Translations under genes and position numbers: made by a program
Source of the DNA: Thinopyrum elongatum
Lineage: Eukaryota > Streptophyta > Magnoliopsida > Poales > Poaceae
Direction of reading: 5' to 3'
Length of the DNA stretch: 64,000 nucleotides
NCBI GenBank assembly: GCA_011799875.1
Contig: CM022298.1
Span: forward strand, 286,327,395 to 286,391,394
Part shown: in pieces, positions 1 through 11,602 of the stretch
Numbering within the stretch: the stretch's first letter is position 1
How the letters are laid out: each line of letters begins with the position of its first letter
Notes under the pieces: model-generated
Seen by the model: the letters and a program-made list of their open reading frames with translations, nothing else
The model's database searches: none
What the model was told of the DNA's origin: nothing

Positions 1-1600
1 TCATAAGTTCCTCTCTCATAATAATTTTCAGTATCATCATGAATAGATCCATCAATATAACCATCACATAAAGCATTCTTTTCATGATCCACAAGCATAA
101 AATTTTTATTACTCTCCACATAAGAATATTTCTTCTCATTCACAATGGTGGGAGTATCATATGAAACTCGAATACTATAAATTGTTTCCACATTAAAAGA
201 GTAATGTTCAGAAAAAGGGTAATCATAACTATGACAAGTTTTATAAATATAATCATTACCACTTTTTATAACATAAGTATCATCACAATAATCATCATAA
301 GTAGCAACTTTGTTCTCATCATAGATAGGAGGCATGCAATCATCATAGCAAATTTGATCATTCAAAGTAGGGGGACTAAAAAGATCATATTCATTAAGCA
401 TATCACCCCCAAGCTTGGGACAAACATTAATTGCAGCAAATAAATTCTCAAACATGTCATTCTCATCGAACATAGCATCCCCAAGCTTGTGGCTTGGCAT
501 ATCATAAGCATAATTATTCTCATCATTAATAGTATGAATAGCACCAACGGTATAACAATTGCTATCATCATAATTTCTCAAGTTGGTGTCAAAAAGATTT
601 CCAAGATTATAAGAAGTATCATTATCTTCCCAATCATAATCATCACAACAAGCAATAGGCATAACAAATTCATCATCAAGTGCATCATCTTCCACAATTA
701 TTTTTGATTCATTTTCATGAGGCACAACAATAATAGGAGCAACATTATTTGGGAGAGATATCTTTTTACCTCTATTCTTTCTTATTTTCGTCTTCTTCAC
801 CACATCATGTGTGGGTTTAATGAATTTTTTCAAGCTTCTTATTGATGAGATTGGTTGAATAGGGAGCTCCTCCTCGTCACCTATTTCATCATGAGAGACA
901 ATAGGAGGGAAAGTAGAAATCTTTACCCTTTCATTAGTATTCCTTTTATATTCTATTGGTTTTCCATTCTTTCTATAGTTGGAAATATAAGCATTCTCAT
1001 TGCAATTTACCATGCAAAACATATAGATATTTTTTAGATTAGTTTCAATGTCGTCCGTGAGAATGAATACTTCAAACCAACTATTTTTATGTGTCAATTC
1101 TTCACTCCCCAAAAATAGACAAAGCTCATTATAAAGTTCAAGGGTGATCAAGTCATTACAATATTTGGCCATGATTCGATCATGAAAAAGTTTGCATGGA
1201 AATTAAGATGACCATCCTTATTGCAAAGTTCACAAGTAATAGGACAAAGAGAACATAATTTTGTAGCAAATTCATCTATCACTTTGAGCCTAAAATTGGT
1301 TCTATCATGTTTATGCTTCTTACAAAATCTATCTTCCCTATAAGGCACGTCTTCACAAAGTCTTTCCACTCCACAAAAATTGACATGCTTATAAGAAACA
1401 TTTTTGTCATGACTTGTGCAATCATCATTAGCGTTTTGGATATTCAAAGAATTCATACTAACAACATTGCAATCATGCTCATCATTTATGCCAAACATTT
1501 TATTGAATTCTTCTTCTATCAATTGAGCACAATTTTCTTTTCCATCATTTTCACGAAAGACATTATAAAGATGAACAATATGATGCAACCTCAATTCCAT
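1..1600 (-). pseudogene. Element A internal reading frame with CCHC-like knuckle, frameshifted
   Basis: An ATG at 1600 opens a 150-residue frame about 100 bases after the primer binding site. It contains C-x2-C-x4-H (CELCNKDGH), the start of a retroviral-type zinc knuckle, and the frame breaks at the position of the last Cys. From there to base 1 the minus strand stays largely open in another frame and encodes a very Asn/Asp/Tyr-rich polypeptide; the first 250 bases are stop-free. I recognise no gag capsid fold, protease or RT in it. It is most likely the protein of a non-autonomous Gypsy family. The function of the acidic part is unknown to me. Confidence 0.6.
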
Positions 1601-1697
1601 ATTTTTGTAGTTTTCTATTATAAACCAAACTAGTGATAAAACAAGAAACTAAAAGATTCGATTGCAAGATCTAAAGATATACCTTCAAGCACTCACC

Positions 1698-1715
1698 TCC
1701 CCGGCAACGGAGCCA
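1698..1715 (-). other. Primer binding site of element A (tRNA-Asp type)
   Basis: The plus strand reads TCCCCGGCAACGGAGCCA, the 3' end of plant tRNA-Asp(GUC) with one mismatch (GGAGCCA for GGCGCCA). It lies 10 bases from the inner LTR edge at 1726, as expected for minus-strand priming of an element on the minus strand. Confidence 0.8.
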
Positions 1716-2942
1716 GAAAAGAGCTTGATGTCTACTACGCAACTTTATTCTTGTAGACTCGTGTTGGGCCTCCAAGCACAGAGTTTTGTAGGACAGTAGC
1801 AATTTTCCCTCAAGTGGATGACCTAAGGTTTATCAATCCGTGGGAGGCGTAGGATGAAGATGGTCTCTCTCAAACAACCCTGCAACCAAATAACAAAGAA
1901 TCTCTTGTGTCCCCAACACACCAAATACAATGGTAATTTGTATAGGTGCACTAGTTTGGTGAAGAGATGGTGATAAAAGTGTAATATGGATAGTAGATAT
2001 TGATTTTTGTAATAGGAACAATAAAAACAGCAAGGTAGCAATTGATAAAACGGAGCACAAACGGTATTGCAATGCTTGAAAATGAGGCCTAGGGCCCGTA
2101 CTTTCGCTAGTGCAATCTCTCAACAATGCTAATATAATTGGATCATATAACCTTCCCTCAATGTGCGATGAAGAATCACTCCAAGTTCCTATCTAGCGGA
2201 GAACATAAGAAGAAATTGTTTGTAGGGTACGAAACCACCTCAAAGCTATTCTTTCGGATCAATCTATCCTAGAGTTCGTACTAAAATAACACCATATGAT
2301 ACACATCAACCAACACTAATGTCAACTAGATACTCCAATGTCACCGCGAGTATCCGTGAGTTGATTATGCGATATGCATCAAACAATTTCAGATTCATAA
2401 TACTCAATCCAACACAAAGAACCTCAATGAGTGCCCCAAGATTTCTATCGGAGAAACAAGGATGAAAACGTGCATCAACCCCTATGCATAGATTACCCCA
2501 ATGTCAACTCGAGAATCCGTGAGTTGAATGCCAAGACATAGATCAAGTGCTCTCAAATCCATAAAAGTATTCAATTCGATAAAACGAAATCTCAAAGGGA
2601 AAACTCAATTCATCACAACAAGATAGAGAGGGAGAAACACCATATGATCCAACTATATTAACAAAGCCCCCGATACATCAAGATCGTGCCATCAAGAACA
2701 CAAGAGAGAGAGATAGAGAGATTAAACACATAGCTACTAGTACAAACCCTCAGCCCCGAGGGTGGACTACTCCCTCCTCATCATGGTGGCCACCGGGATG
2801 ATGAAGATGGCCACCGGTGATGATCTCCCCCTCCGGCGGAGTGCCGGAACGGGGTCTAGATTGGTTTTTCGTGGCTACAGAGGCTTGCAGTGGTGGAACT
2901 TCTGATCTAGGGTTACCCCCGAGGGTTTTTGGAATATTTGCC

Positions 2943-2951
2943 AATTTATAG
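2943..2951 (-). promoter_or_regulatory. TATA box of element A LTR
   Basis: The minus strand reads CTATAAATT between the GC-rich outer part and the inner part of the LTR. The placement matches the TATA boxes of the two LTRs of element D. Confidence 0.5.
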
Positions 2952-2985
2952 GGCGAAGAGGCGGTGCGGGAGGCCACCGAGTTGG

Positions 2986-3039
2986 GCACAACCCACCTGG
3001 GCGCGCCTGGGCCCCCAGGCGCGCCCTGGTGGGTTGTGC
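2986..3039 (-). repeat. Near-perfect inverted repeat (hairpin) in element A LTR
   Basis: Arms of 26 bases, beginning GCACAACCCACC and ending GGTGGGTTGTGC, face each other across a 2-base loop with a single T/T mismatch. It sits just upstream of the TATA box in the element's sense. Weaker versions occur in both LTRs and the internal region of element D. Confidence 0.85.
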
Positions 3040-4311
3040 TCCCCTCGGAGTTCCCCTCTAGTACTTCTTTGGCCCACCGGGTGTCTTCTGGTCCAGAAAA
3101 AATCTCCAAAAAGTTTCGCTGCGTTTGGACTCCGTTTGGTATTGATTTTCTGCGATGTAAAAAACAAGCAAAAAACAGCAACTGGCACTGGGCACTATGT
3201 CAATAGGTTAGTCCCAAAAAATGATATAAAGTTGCTATAAAATGAGTGTAAAACATCTAAGAATGATAATATAACAGCATGAATACTTCATAAATTATAG
3301 ATACGTTGGAGACGTATTAGGTGCCATCGTGGCCGGGCCTCGCCCCACTTCCTGTGTTCCCTTGCAGGGTTTGCCCCTCTTTTCCTTGCTCACCCAGGTG
3401 CTCTACGTCCTCAGGACCCCTCCCTCGGGTGAGCTCAGCCACCGCTGGTATGTCAGGTCGCGATGCCTTGGACAAGGCCAGGGGATGAGGGCCCGAGGGC
3501 CATTAGGGGCTCCTGAGGCACAGTGCTCAAGAGCCCCCCTTTTAACATGCAAGCGGCTCACGCGAAAAGGAGTGGTGCGCCTCGCGAGGGTACCAAGGAA
3601 AGGGACTCCGGCCAGCGACACACGGTGTATGAAGCGATTTTACTTAGCCTTTCGCAGAGCAAACCACTGCCTGATCGAGGCGGGGCTTCCAGAGGCAGCG
3701 AGGTGCTGTCGAGGATGCTCAAGCGCCTGTCTCCTAAGGTTCCTGCATATTAACCAATCACAAGATACAAGGGGTAGTGTGCGCGATCCGCTCAGAACCG
3801 TTCCGTGAGAAGACGAAGGCACTAAGGACCTGGCGAGGTGACGTGCATGGGGCCTGCCCGCGAGCCAGAGCTCAGTCACTTAGATTTATCAGCGCTGCAG
3901 GGACAGACCCAAGCACAGGCACCGTGCCGGTAGCCCCCTCTCATGGGACGTTTAGGACAGGAGCTGGCAGCGCGCAGCCCATGGGGCGGCGGCTCCGGAG
4001 GCGACGCGATGTCGACCGCAGGGTTAACAGTCATAATAACTCATATTGCATAGATGGTTCAAGGTACACAAACGGAATGATGCAACCGCAGGGGCGAGCC
4101 CTAGCAGCTTGAGGATAATGCAGCCCGGGGGGGCGCCCTCAACTGAACAAACCAAAAGTCACCTGGCAATGATGCTGGAGAAGCGTGCCGTGGAGGTTGC
4201 TCCTCATGAGCCGGGCGGCTCCGGAGGCTCGAGAGGCTCGCGAGGCCCAGGGGGCTCAAGAGGGTCCGGGATCTCCTGAGACGCGGGCGCCAAGCGCCGA
4301 GCCTCGTGAGA

Positions 4312-4490
4312 CACCATGGCACGCTGCACCAGGCGCTGGTACGAGGCGCCAACATTTAGTAGGCCAAATGGCATGTGGGCATAGTTGCAAGGATAACCCC
4401 CACTCCGGCCAACATGAGACGGCCAGAAGAGGTCTTGCGAAGCGGCCCTGTTGAGGCCCGGGATGTTGACACAGACGTGCAGCTCGTCAC
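4312..4490 (-). pseudogene. Reverse transcriptase fragment of element F
   Basis: The minus-strand translation keeps two RT blocks: a VNIPGLNRA-like block (the conserved Asp/Asn-Tyr-x-x-Leu-Asn region) and MPFGLLNVGASYQRLVQRAM, the typical MPFGLKNA.(T/S)(Y/F)QR block. The two lie too close together: the segment between them that normally carries the PLPRID and catalytic Asp region is mostly missing. The YxDD block is absent, so no activity is possible. B inserted about 150 bases upstream in F's sense. This supports F being a Gypsy pol remnant of the group that includes G. Confidence 0.7.
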
Positions 4491-4641
4491 CCGTGTCAGG
4501 GGCGGCAGCTGCGCTTGTGGGCCATGCGGGGCGATGCTCGCCACGCATGGCTTGCGCTTCCTGAAGCTCCTAGATCGCCTTGGTGATGAACTCTCATGCT
4601 CCTGGCGCCTCGCGCCGCTCCTCTTGGCCGTGGGGGCGTGC

Positions 4642-4646
4642 GCCGA
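4642..4646. other. Target site duplication of element B, left copy (GCCGA)
   Basis: GCCGA directly precedes the TGTAAC start of the 5' LTR and is repeated at 15795-15799 after the 3' LTR. A perfect 5-bp duplication shows B inserted as a unit and its outer ends are intact. Confidence 0.95.
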
Positions 4647-6319
4647 TGTAACTCCCTGGATTTTGCCAATTTTCTTTTTCTTTTGATTTTTGTCCGGATT
4701 CGCTTTTCTGTGGCTTAGTAGTTTTGCAACCTGGAAGGATCACTCTTCATTCCTCTTCCTGAGTGGCTTGCCAACCTCAAAACCATTCCAAGACCTTGTC
4801 ATTTCCATCTTGGACCAACCCCAAAATTCTTTTCTTGGGAATATTCCTTTTTCTATTAAAGGAATAACCATGTTTGTCCTGGGTTGTGAAGCAACCCACA
4901 TCTCTATCATTCCCAAAATTCCCAAATAATTCTCATAAATTGTTTGGGTCATATCTTCCACAAATATGCCAAACCCTTCCTTGAAATGTTCAAAAATATT
5001 TCACAAATATTCCTTTTCTGATTCTGCCCTAGCTGCCAAGTTGAGAAGCAAGTACCATTTTTATTTGCTTGCTTGGTCTCAAACTTTATGGGCATTCTTT
5101 CCTATCCATAACCTTGCGACATGACAAAATTCAACTTTATTTGGATATTAAATCTCTCTTGGCTAATTTCCAAAGTTTCTGGGCAACTGGGATCTTTGTG
5201 AAGCAAGTGCTAGCTAGGAGTATCCAAATGAGTTGAAATTTTGCAAGCATCTTCACATGCTCAAATCATGACTCTCCACTAAGTTTCAACCCTATCCAAT
5301 TATCTATGTGAGCATAGCATCAAATCTTGGTTTCTGGTCATATTTTCACATTGTGAAGCATCTATATTTTATATTTCTCCATAATTGCTGAAAATTTACC
5401 AGAGCATTCTCCTACCCATATAATCTATCTCCACAAAATTTGGGCTCATTCCATATTCCGAATAATTCCCTAGAATGTTTTCTAAGATTTTGGTCAGAGA
5501 GGATAGCTGTGAAGGAAGTACCATTTTGGCTTGCCCAAATGGCATTAAATTTTTATGGCACTCTCATGTGACCAAATCATCATGCTATACCAAATTTCAG
5601 CCCAAGTTGCTACTCCATAAGAGTGGCACATCAAGATTGAGCTTCTGGACCAGATTGGTCAGTTGTAAAGCAACCATATCAAATCTTGGTCCATTTCCCT
5701 CCAAATTTCACAGGATTATAGTCCTTCCTACCCTAGACCTCCCAGACATCTCATGTTGACCTTATCACTTTCTTGTTCATCGTAGTGGCGTGGTCAAGTT
5801 TGCTGTAGCAAACTTCCAGTGACCACTCCCATCCAGACACAACTCCTATCGTTGATCCATCACCTCATTTGCAATGTAGCTTGGAGGGACTACGCACTGG
5901 ACATGATTTGGCTGGTTAGGGTGCACCGCGTGCGCCAGTGCACACGGTGACCATGCGGCCGGCATGCCAATGCACGCGCTCTGTGCATTGGGGCCCTCGG
6001 TCTCGTCCGTTTCCTCGCGCCCTCGACACCACACCGTGTCCAGCAGCTTCCCCTTGGACTCACCCTCGCTCTAGACCCCTCTTCCCCCTCTCATGTCCCC
6101 TCCTACGCGGTGAGGCAGCCGTGCCGTGTCGTGCAAGTCTCTGCCGCCGCCGCGTTCGCTTGACTGCGTCACTCCGGAACCCTCCTGAGCTCGCCTGAGC
6201 CCTCCCTGCTCCTCCGTGAGTCCTCTGGACGCCTCTCCCTTCCTCCGGGCGTGTTCTTGAAGCTCTGGCGCATGGCGCACGCGTCACCGCGGCCGTGCTC
6301 GCCCACTCACGTCGCCCGG

Positions 6320-6329
6320 CTATATATAG
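6320..6329 (+). promoter_or_regulatory. TATA box of element B 5' LTR
   Basis: CTATATATAG sits in a GC-rich block, followed by a C/T-rich leader typical of plant transcription starts. The 3' LTR keeps the same motif at 13289-13298. RNA should start near 6350, leaving a leader of about 2.4 kb inside the LTR. Confidence 0.7.
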
Positions 6330-6436
6330 CCATCCCCGCGCCTCTCCGAGCTCACCACCAGCCTCCCCTCACTCCTCTACCCCTCCCCGGCCATTTGCCC
6401 GAACTCCAGGAGCCCTTCTCGCTCGCCTTTGTCGCC

Positions 6437-6730
6437 ATGGCCGCCGCCCCTGCCCGCTCAAATTCGAGCGAGTGGAGCCCTCCCTCTCCACTCTACCGCT
6501 ACCCTGGACCTCCACTAGCCACCGCAATCTGTCCCCGCGGCCCTTCCCTTCCTCTCCAAGCTTGTGTCGTGCCCTCAGCAATGTCCGTCATGGCCGTTCC
6601 GCCGCTGCAGCAGTCCTGCTTGTCCCCGAGCTCTTCGACGTGCGTGGAGCAGGCAGGCGAGTGCGCCTCGCCGTCCCGGTCACTCTGGTGGTCCAAGCTC
6701 CGCCGGAGGTGGCCGGAGCTGCCAGGATGA
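6437..6730 (+). other. Open frame downstream of the LTR promoter of B (probably not a gene)
   Basis: The first ATG after the TATA box (about 108 bases downstream, context GCCATGG) opens a Pro/Ser/Ala-rich frame of 97 residues. The 3' LTR keeps the frame from its equivalent ATG at 13406 and reads further because TGA here is CGA there. The residues follow GC-rich composition and I recognise no domain. It could be a captured first exon or simply an open GC-rich leader. Confidence 0.3.
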
Positions 6731-8700
6731 GCACCGGCGGGCACGAGCCTCCTCTGTTCCATGGGGAATCGACGGGAGGAAGGAGAAGAAGGAGTTGAAC
6801 CAGCTGTGGACCCCACGGACCCCACCTGCCATCCACCAAACCCCGGGCGCGCGCAGTTTAAGTGGAAACGGCTTTCCAGAAAATACGTTTTCTAATAGCG
6901 AAAGCGTACTCCGCTGCTGCTTCGGCCAAACTACGTTTTACCCGCAGGGAAGCGTATTCTCAGAAAAGGCGCGATCTGTTTTTCAGTCAGGGGCCAGTTT
7001 GTGAGAGTTTTATTTACAGATGGGTCCCTGGTAGAAAAACCATCACATCTTTTTACCCGAGACTCCGATCGAGGTGAATCCAAAGCCCACATCTTCGTCT
7101 CGTCGAGCCCGTCATGTTGGTATCATTTTCACTATGCGGTCCCACTGTGAAAATGACCATTTTTCCCTTGCCCGTAAACAGCCCCCTCTGGGAGAGAACT
7201 GTTTCCGGCAGTCAACTCCACGGACTCTGCGCACTTCTTCCCGATGGTCCCTTCCTCCCCTGGCAAGCCATAACTCTCATCTGCATAATTGCATTGCAAT
7301 ATCATAGTCTAACTATTTACTTTAATAGCAGGTATGATTATTTGTAAAATGGATTGGATTACACAATGTTCGAGTAAATTCTTGTATAGGTGACTACCAT
7401 GCTGAATACCGGATTGTAGTGGCTAGTAGTTTACCCACTCGTTGATGCCATGATGTTGAGAATTACCGTCTATGATTATTCTGGATTTCATCCGGCAGTT
7501 CGTGGAGATGAGTTAGTAGCAGTGGCTTAAGTATACTGGTTACCGGATTTCTAGCCAGATATCGTTTTGACTTGGATTGCTATGATATCGGAGTGTCAGC
7601 CATGACAGAGATAGGATATTTCATGGTTGATCCAGAGTCACCTGTTCAGACTTATCCGTGCAGCCACATTTGCCGGTATGGGAAGGACTTGACTTGGTCT
7701 GAACGCGTGCTCTTTCACCGGTACCGCCCGACAGGGAAGCATATGCGTGCGCGCTACCCTGGCCCGATAGGCGGCAATAGCTTTGTGAGCCCAGTTGAGT
7801 TATATGGTACCAGTTCCCCGTTTGGGATAGTTTGTTAGCCACGATGGTGGCTGGTGTCACGCAGTGACACAGGGGCCACCCAGGGCAGGACTCCGGGGAG
7901 GATGATTGCAAATGGTATGATGGGAGAGTCACAGGTCAGGCGGGTTTCGTTGGAGCAACGCTGGTCCACCCGAATGGGATCACGAGGTCAGGTGCTCCAT
8001 GTGTGGGTAAAGTGCGCAACCTCTGCAGAGTGTAAAATCTATTCGAATAGCCGTGTCCATGGTATTGGACAGTCCGTCCAGACCTCATTAGATGGTCAAC
8101 CATAGTAGTGATAATGATGGAAGAACTCATCGTAAGATCAGAGGTACTCGGTGGATTGTGAGTATTCCGAGGGCTGTGAGGCAACCTGGAAGAGAGTAAG
8201 TTGGTCAGACTTGTCGTGCAGATGGAATCAGGTGTATGATATGTCAGCCATGGGATGACCACATGATTGGAATTGGACTTGGAACAGGTTCAGATCGGAT
8301 CCTAAGATTATTCGGACTATGGATTAAACATGCTTTACCTTACTGCATTTACTTCAGAAGTTATCTTGCTAGATAACCATGCTTGTTAATTTTGACTGCT
8401 ATGATGTTGTCTTGCCTTAATGCTGATGTTTGCTGTGAGCTTGCGAGTACATTCAAAGTACTCACCTAGCATGTCATGCCAGTTTGCAGGTCATGCCATG
8501 ATTGCTTGCTTGTCGAGGATCCCGAGTTTGTGACCTAGGATACGCGTTCTAGCCAGGTCCCTACGGAGTGGAGTCCATCACCGCCGTCGCTGTTCTGCTG
8601 TCAAGAGAGTTACTCCGCTGTTAGCATAGAGCTACCCCGGGCAGGCATAGTGTCGCCGTGCCGATGTAATCCTTGTACCCTTTGTAACCATATCCATTGT

Positions 8701-8770
8701 AATAAAGAGCTGATTTGTTCTATGCCAACAGTGCCGTATTCCAGAGGACTTGTCCCTGGGCTGGAATACG
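8701..8770 (+). terminator. Poly(A) signal and downstream hairpin of element B LTR
   Basis: AATAAA at 8701-8706 is followed by an inverted repeat: CGTATTCCAG (8735-8744) pairs with CTGGAATACG (8761-8770). The 3' LTR has AATAAA at 15690-15695 and a partly decayed form of the hairpin. The position about 100 bases before the LTR end fits the 3' end of the R region. Confidence 0.55.
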
Positions 8771-8810
8771 GGGCGTTCTGGTTTACTCTGAGCCGGGGTG
8801 CCACAGGCGT

Positions 8811-8822
8811 TGGTATCAGAGC
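8811..8822 (+). other. Primer binding site of element B (tRNA-iMet)
   Basis: TGGTATCAGAGC, the standard complement of the 3' end of initiator tRNA-Met, lies 5 bases inside the 5' LTR. Confidence 0.95.
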
Positions 8823-10118
8823 AGGTCTGGCTATAGGACGCGCGGTCTAGGCGCGAGCGTTAGTAACCGGTAGTATAGGATCCAGTTGGTTTACTGCACT
8901 TGTTTGTTGCATCTGTTTGTGCATAGCATACATATAGACTAGATATCTTATCACTAATGACGGATCTGGTGAGTGTAGGTGGCATCGGTTTCGATTCACT
9001 ACCTGCGTTCTCCAGTTTGCATATTTGTTCCTTGGTGTGGTGTTATCTTCGTCCCAGCGGAGTGATGCCAAGGTGCTTAGGGGTGTCGATCACTAGCAAG
9101 ATTGATGCACCGGTATCACACCAATATATTCTCTTCAGCCACTCCTATCGTTTCGGTGATAGACAAGTTCTATCCCGGATCGTGCCATTCCACTAGCTGC
9201 TTCGGCGACCCTTACTGATCCTTGCTATCAGAAAAGGGCAATGCCTGCAAGCCTTTCTCTCCACCACTAACTCATTCCGCCACCTATTCTTTGGACGTGT
9301 ACGGTTTTCTTCCGTACGCTTGATGATGATGTGGTCGTAACTTCTGTGTTCCGACCCCCGATCACCAAGTTTGTCCTGGCCACTGTGTCCGTCTAGATGG
9401 AGCCGGTGTTAAGCCTGTGTTTGGTGTAGCCTTGTTTACACCAATTTTCTTCCACACATTGATTCACTTTCGTGCACATCGCCACAACATGTTAGACCGT
9501 AATACCAGAGTTCTTGCGAGATTTGGGTGCTTAAGTAGGAATGCATATTATTGCTGTGAATAGCTGTAGAATGTGATATTGCTTGTGTGTGTGATCTTGC
9601 TGCTTTGTGTGCTTTTGTTTAGTAGTTTCTTTTGTTGTTTTGGCCCTTGGTGTTACCTTATATCCCCTTATGGAAGTTGCTCACCGACCCTGAACCCAAA
9701 GAGTCAGTGAAGAGACAGTCATTTGGAAGCTCAGCTCAGCAATATGGAATTTTCAGCAGACTGTGTTATATCGAGAATGCCGGGCCTGAATACAAATGAT
9801 ATCCTGACTGGATTGGTTATCAGCATCAAGTATACATCAGTGCAACTTTCACAGCAGCAATGATCAAATCAGCAAGAAGGCAAACCGTGTATATGATCCA
9901 CAGCACATTCTGTGTCAAAGGTATGATTCATATATACAAGGTTTGAGTCTGTTATGAGTACATTTTGAACCCTATTATGTCTTGGAAGCAAGCCAGAATG
10001 TGCTATGAACTTAGTGTTCAGCAAGAAGGATAGCCGAATACATTGTATGCATAATAGTGAGCTGTTTGGGACGCGGATGAACCCTTGCCCGTCTTTCTTT
10101 GGTGACGGCACCACGCTG

Positions 10119-10345
10119 GTGTTCTGAGCTATTTCCGGCCGTCCGGGGTGGATGCTGATTTTTATTTCTCTTGTCAGCAACTGGCCCGTGTTCTGAGCTA
10201 CTTTTCGGCCGTCTCGCGCAGCTGTTGAATTTCTCTTCGTAGCAATGACCCTATGCTCTAAGCTGTTTTTCGGCCGTCTTAGGGAGTTGCTACTTTCTTT
10301 TTATCGACACTGTCTCATGCTCTGAGCTGCTTTTCAGCCATCTTG
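10119..10345 (+). repeat. Four-copy degenerate ~67-bp tandem repeat in B internal domain
   Basis: Units share a core close to CTGAGCTACTTTTCGGCCGT (seen as TTCTGAGCTA, TTCTGAGCTA, CTCTAAGCTG and CTCTGAGCTG), each followed by a TTTCT-rich spacer. Confidence 0.65.
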
Positions 10346-11602
10346 AGTCGGGGTTGAGTTACTCCAGTAATGTCCCAGATCTGAGTTGTAAAGACCGTTC
10401 TGGTGGCTACTGGTTTATTTGCCGGTTCTATCCAAGGGTTCAGACGATCGTTACCCTACAACTACAACTTGTAAAGTAATATGCCTATCGAAATATTGTA
10501 CCTGACAACACCTATGGTCACACGGAGAATCAAGAACACAAAAAGCCAAGTTCTGTCAGCAAAGGATCCAGGCAAAGAGAATCATAATGAAGGAGCAAGA
10601 TTGGCCATACAGGTATGATAAAGGTTGCAAGATCAATATGGTACAGATACTTAGAGAAGTCAGGTTCGGTACCAGTCACCATGGGTACACACCCACAGGG
10701 TCTATTCCATTTGCAAGGACCACATATCGAGACAACCCGCCCAATTAACTAGATATGCTCAGAATTGTCAGAACAGGGCAACCAAGCGGGTCAGGTCAGC
10801 CAAAAGATTAACTCGGCAGTTGGATTATAGCAACTGTGTCAAAGCATTACACAGCCTACCATCCATATAGAGATATCGACAGACTGAGTAATCAGAAGGA
10901 TAAACAACAGTCTCGAAGCATGTGTCCTCACAGATGGGAATCAGTTAAAGACTAACCTACCGTGAACAAGATTCTGCTGCCAGGACCACTGTCAGTCAAG
11001 TCTATGGATAATATCACAATAAGATCATATACCTTTATGCTAGCCACGACAGGTGACAGTCAAATATTTGGCAGGAGCTTTATACCCAAGACAGTGAAGA
11101 TACCCAAGACGTTCCAGCAATTATTGCAAGAAGTCAGATTCTGCCAGGAGAACGGTATGATTCACAGTATTGTTTTTGAGCCTGAAGGACACACAGCCAT
11201 TTGAAGTCACCCAATGCAAATAGTAAAAGATTTCGTGTCCACCAAGAAAATCTGTTCACAACTCAGTGAACGGTCTTTCGTATTGGACTCCGTCATGACA
11301 CATCCATGAGGAACCCCCTTGGACTTACGAGAAGGGCACATAGTTGGGTCAGGATAATTTATTGCCCCAGACAGGTTAGCAGACACAAAAAGAGTGAAGT
11401 CAGAGTAACATATGAGGTAAGATTTGCTAGAAAAAGGGTCCAGTGAAGCAAACCACCCCAAAGCAAGGTAGTCGGTCATATGAAATTCAGTGGGAACATT
11501 ATACAGAGGTAAAAAGGAAACCCGAGCTGGAAACGGTTTCATCAAGTGGAAATATTCATGTTTGATCCCTGAGCAACCAAATCTCGAGGACGAGATTTCT
11601 TT

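Larger units (their letters stand above)
1..3319 (-). mobile_element. Element A: partial Gypsy LTR retrotransposon (5' LTR plus start of internal region)
   Basis: Read on the minus strand, this is a 5' LTR (3319 down to 1726), a primer binding site and a degraded Asn/Asp-rich reading frame that continues past the window start. LTR ends, primer type and promoter layout resemble element D, so both probably belong to the same broad Gypsy group (Sabrina/WHAM-like by memory only). The outer LTR end reads TAATACG where TGATACG is expected, a single G-to-A change. The partner 3' LTR lies outside the window, so target duplication cannot be tested. Confidence 0.85.
1726..3319 (-). repeat. 5' LTR of element A (1594 bp)
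   Basis: Starts on the plus strand with TGATGTCTACTACGCAAC and ends in the complement of a TGATACGTCTCCAACG-type terminus. The inner edge abuts the tRNA-Asp primer site. It has a TATA box near 2947, a long hairpin at 2986-3039 and no coding content. Short open frames in the GC-rich part (2750-3240) overlap in several frames and are not genes. Confidence 0.85.
3320..4646 (-). mobile_element. Element F, left part: decayed Gypsy (Tat-like) remnant split by B
   Basis: GC-rich sequence between the LTRs of A and B. About 4312-4490 it encodes a reverse-transcriptase remnant on the minus strand. Bases 3320-4200 hold no protein I recognise; several overlapping frames are open only because of base composition. 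The matching gag/protease part lies beyond B at 15795-17780, in the order expected for one minus-strand element. Confidence 0.65.
4647..8805 (+). repeat. 5' LTR of element B (4159 bp)
   Basis: Runs from TGTAACTCCCTGG to GGTGCCACA and is matched along its whole length by 11617-15794. It contains an AT-rich outer part, a GC-rich promoter block with TATA at 6320, a long leader, AATAAA at 8701 and a 10-bp-stem hairpin at 8735-8770. Confidence 0.95.

Noticed and set aside
204..707. Hydrophobic plus-strand frames of 72-79 codons at the left edge
   Set aside because: They are the complement of the Asp/Asn-rich coding strand of element A; Ile/Met/Ser-rich by complementarity.
1698..1715. tRNA-Asp-like sequence (also at 42039-42056)
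   Set aside because: Only the 3' 18 bases match, directly beside an LTR: primer binding sites, not tRNA genes.
3329..3879. GC-rich frames of 76-159 codons right of element A
   Set aside because: Open on both strands and without recognisable motif; the region is a decayed repeat fragment.
6251..6839. Several overlapping open frames on both strands in the LTRs of B (repeated at 13198-13973)
   Set aside because: GC-rich composition keeps five frames open at once. No domain or consistent codon bias; treated as LTR promoter/leader sequence.
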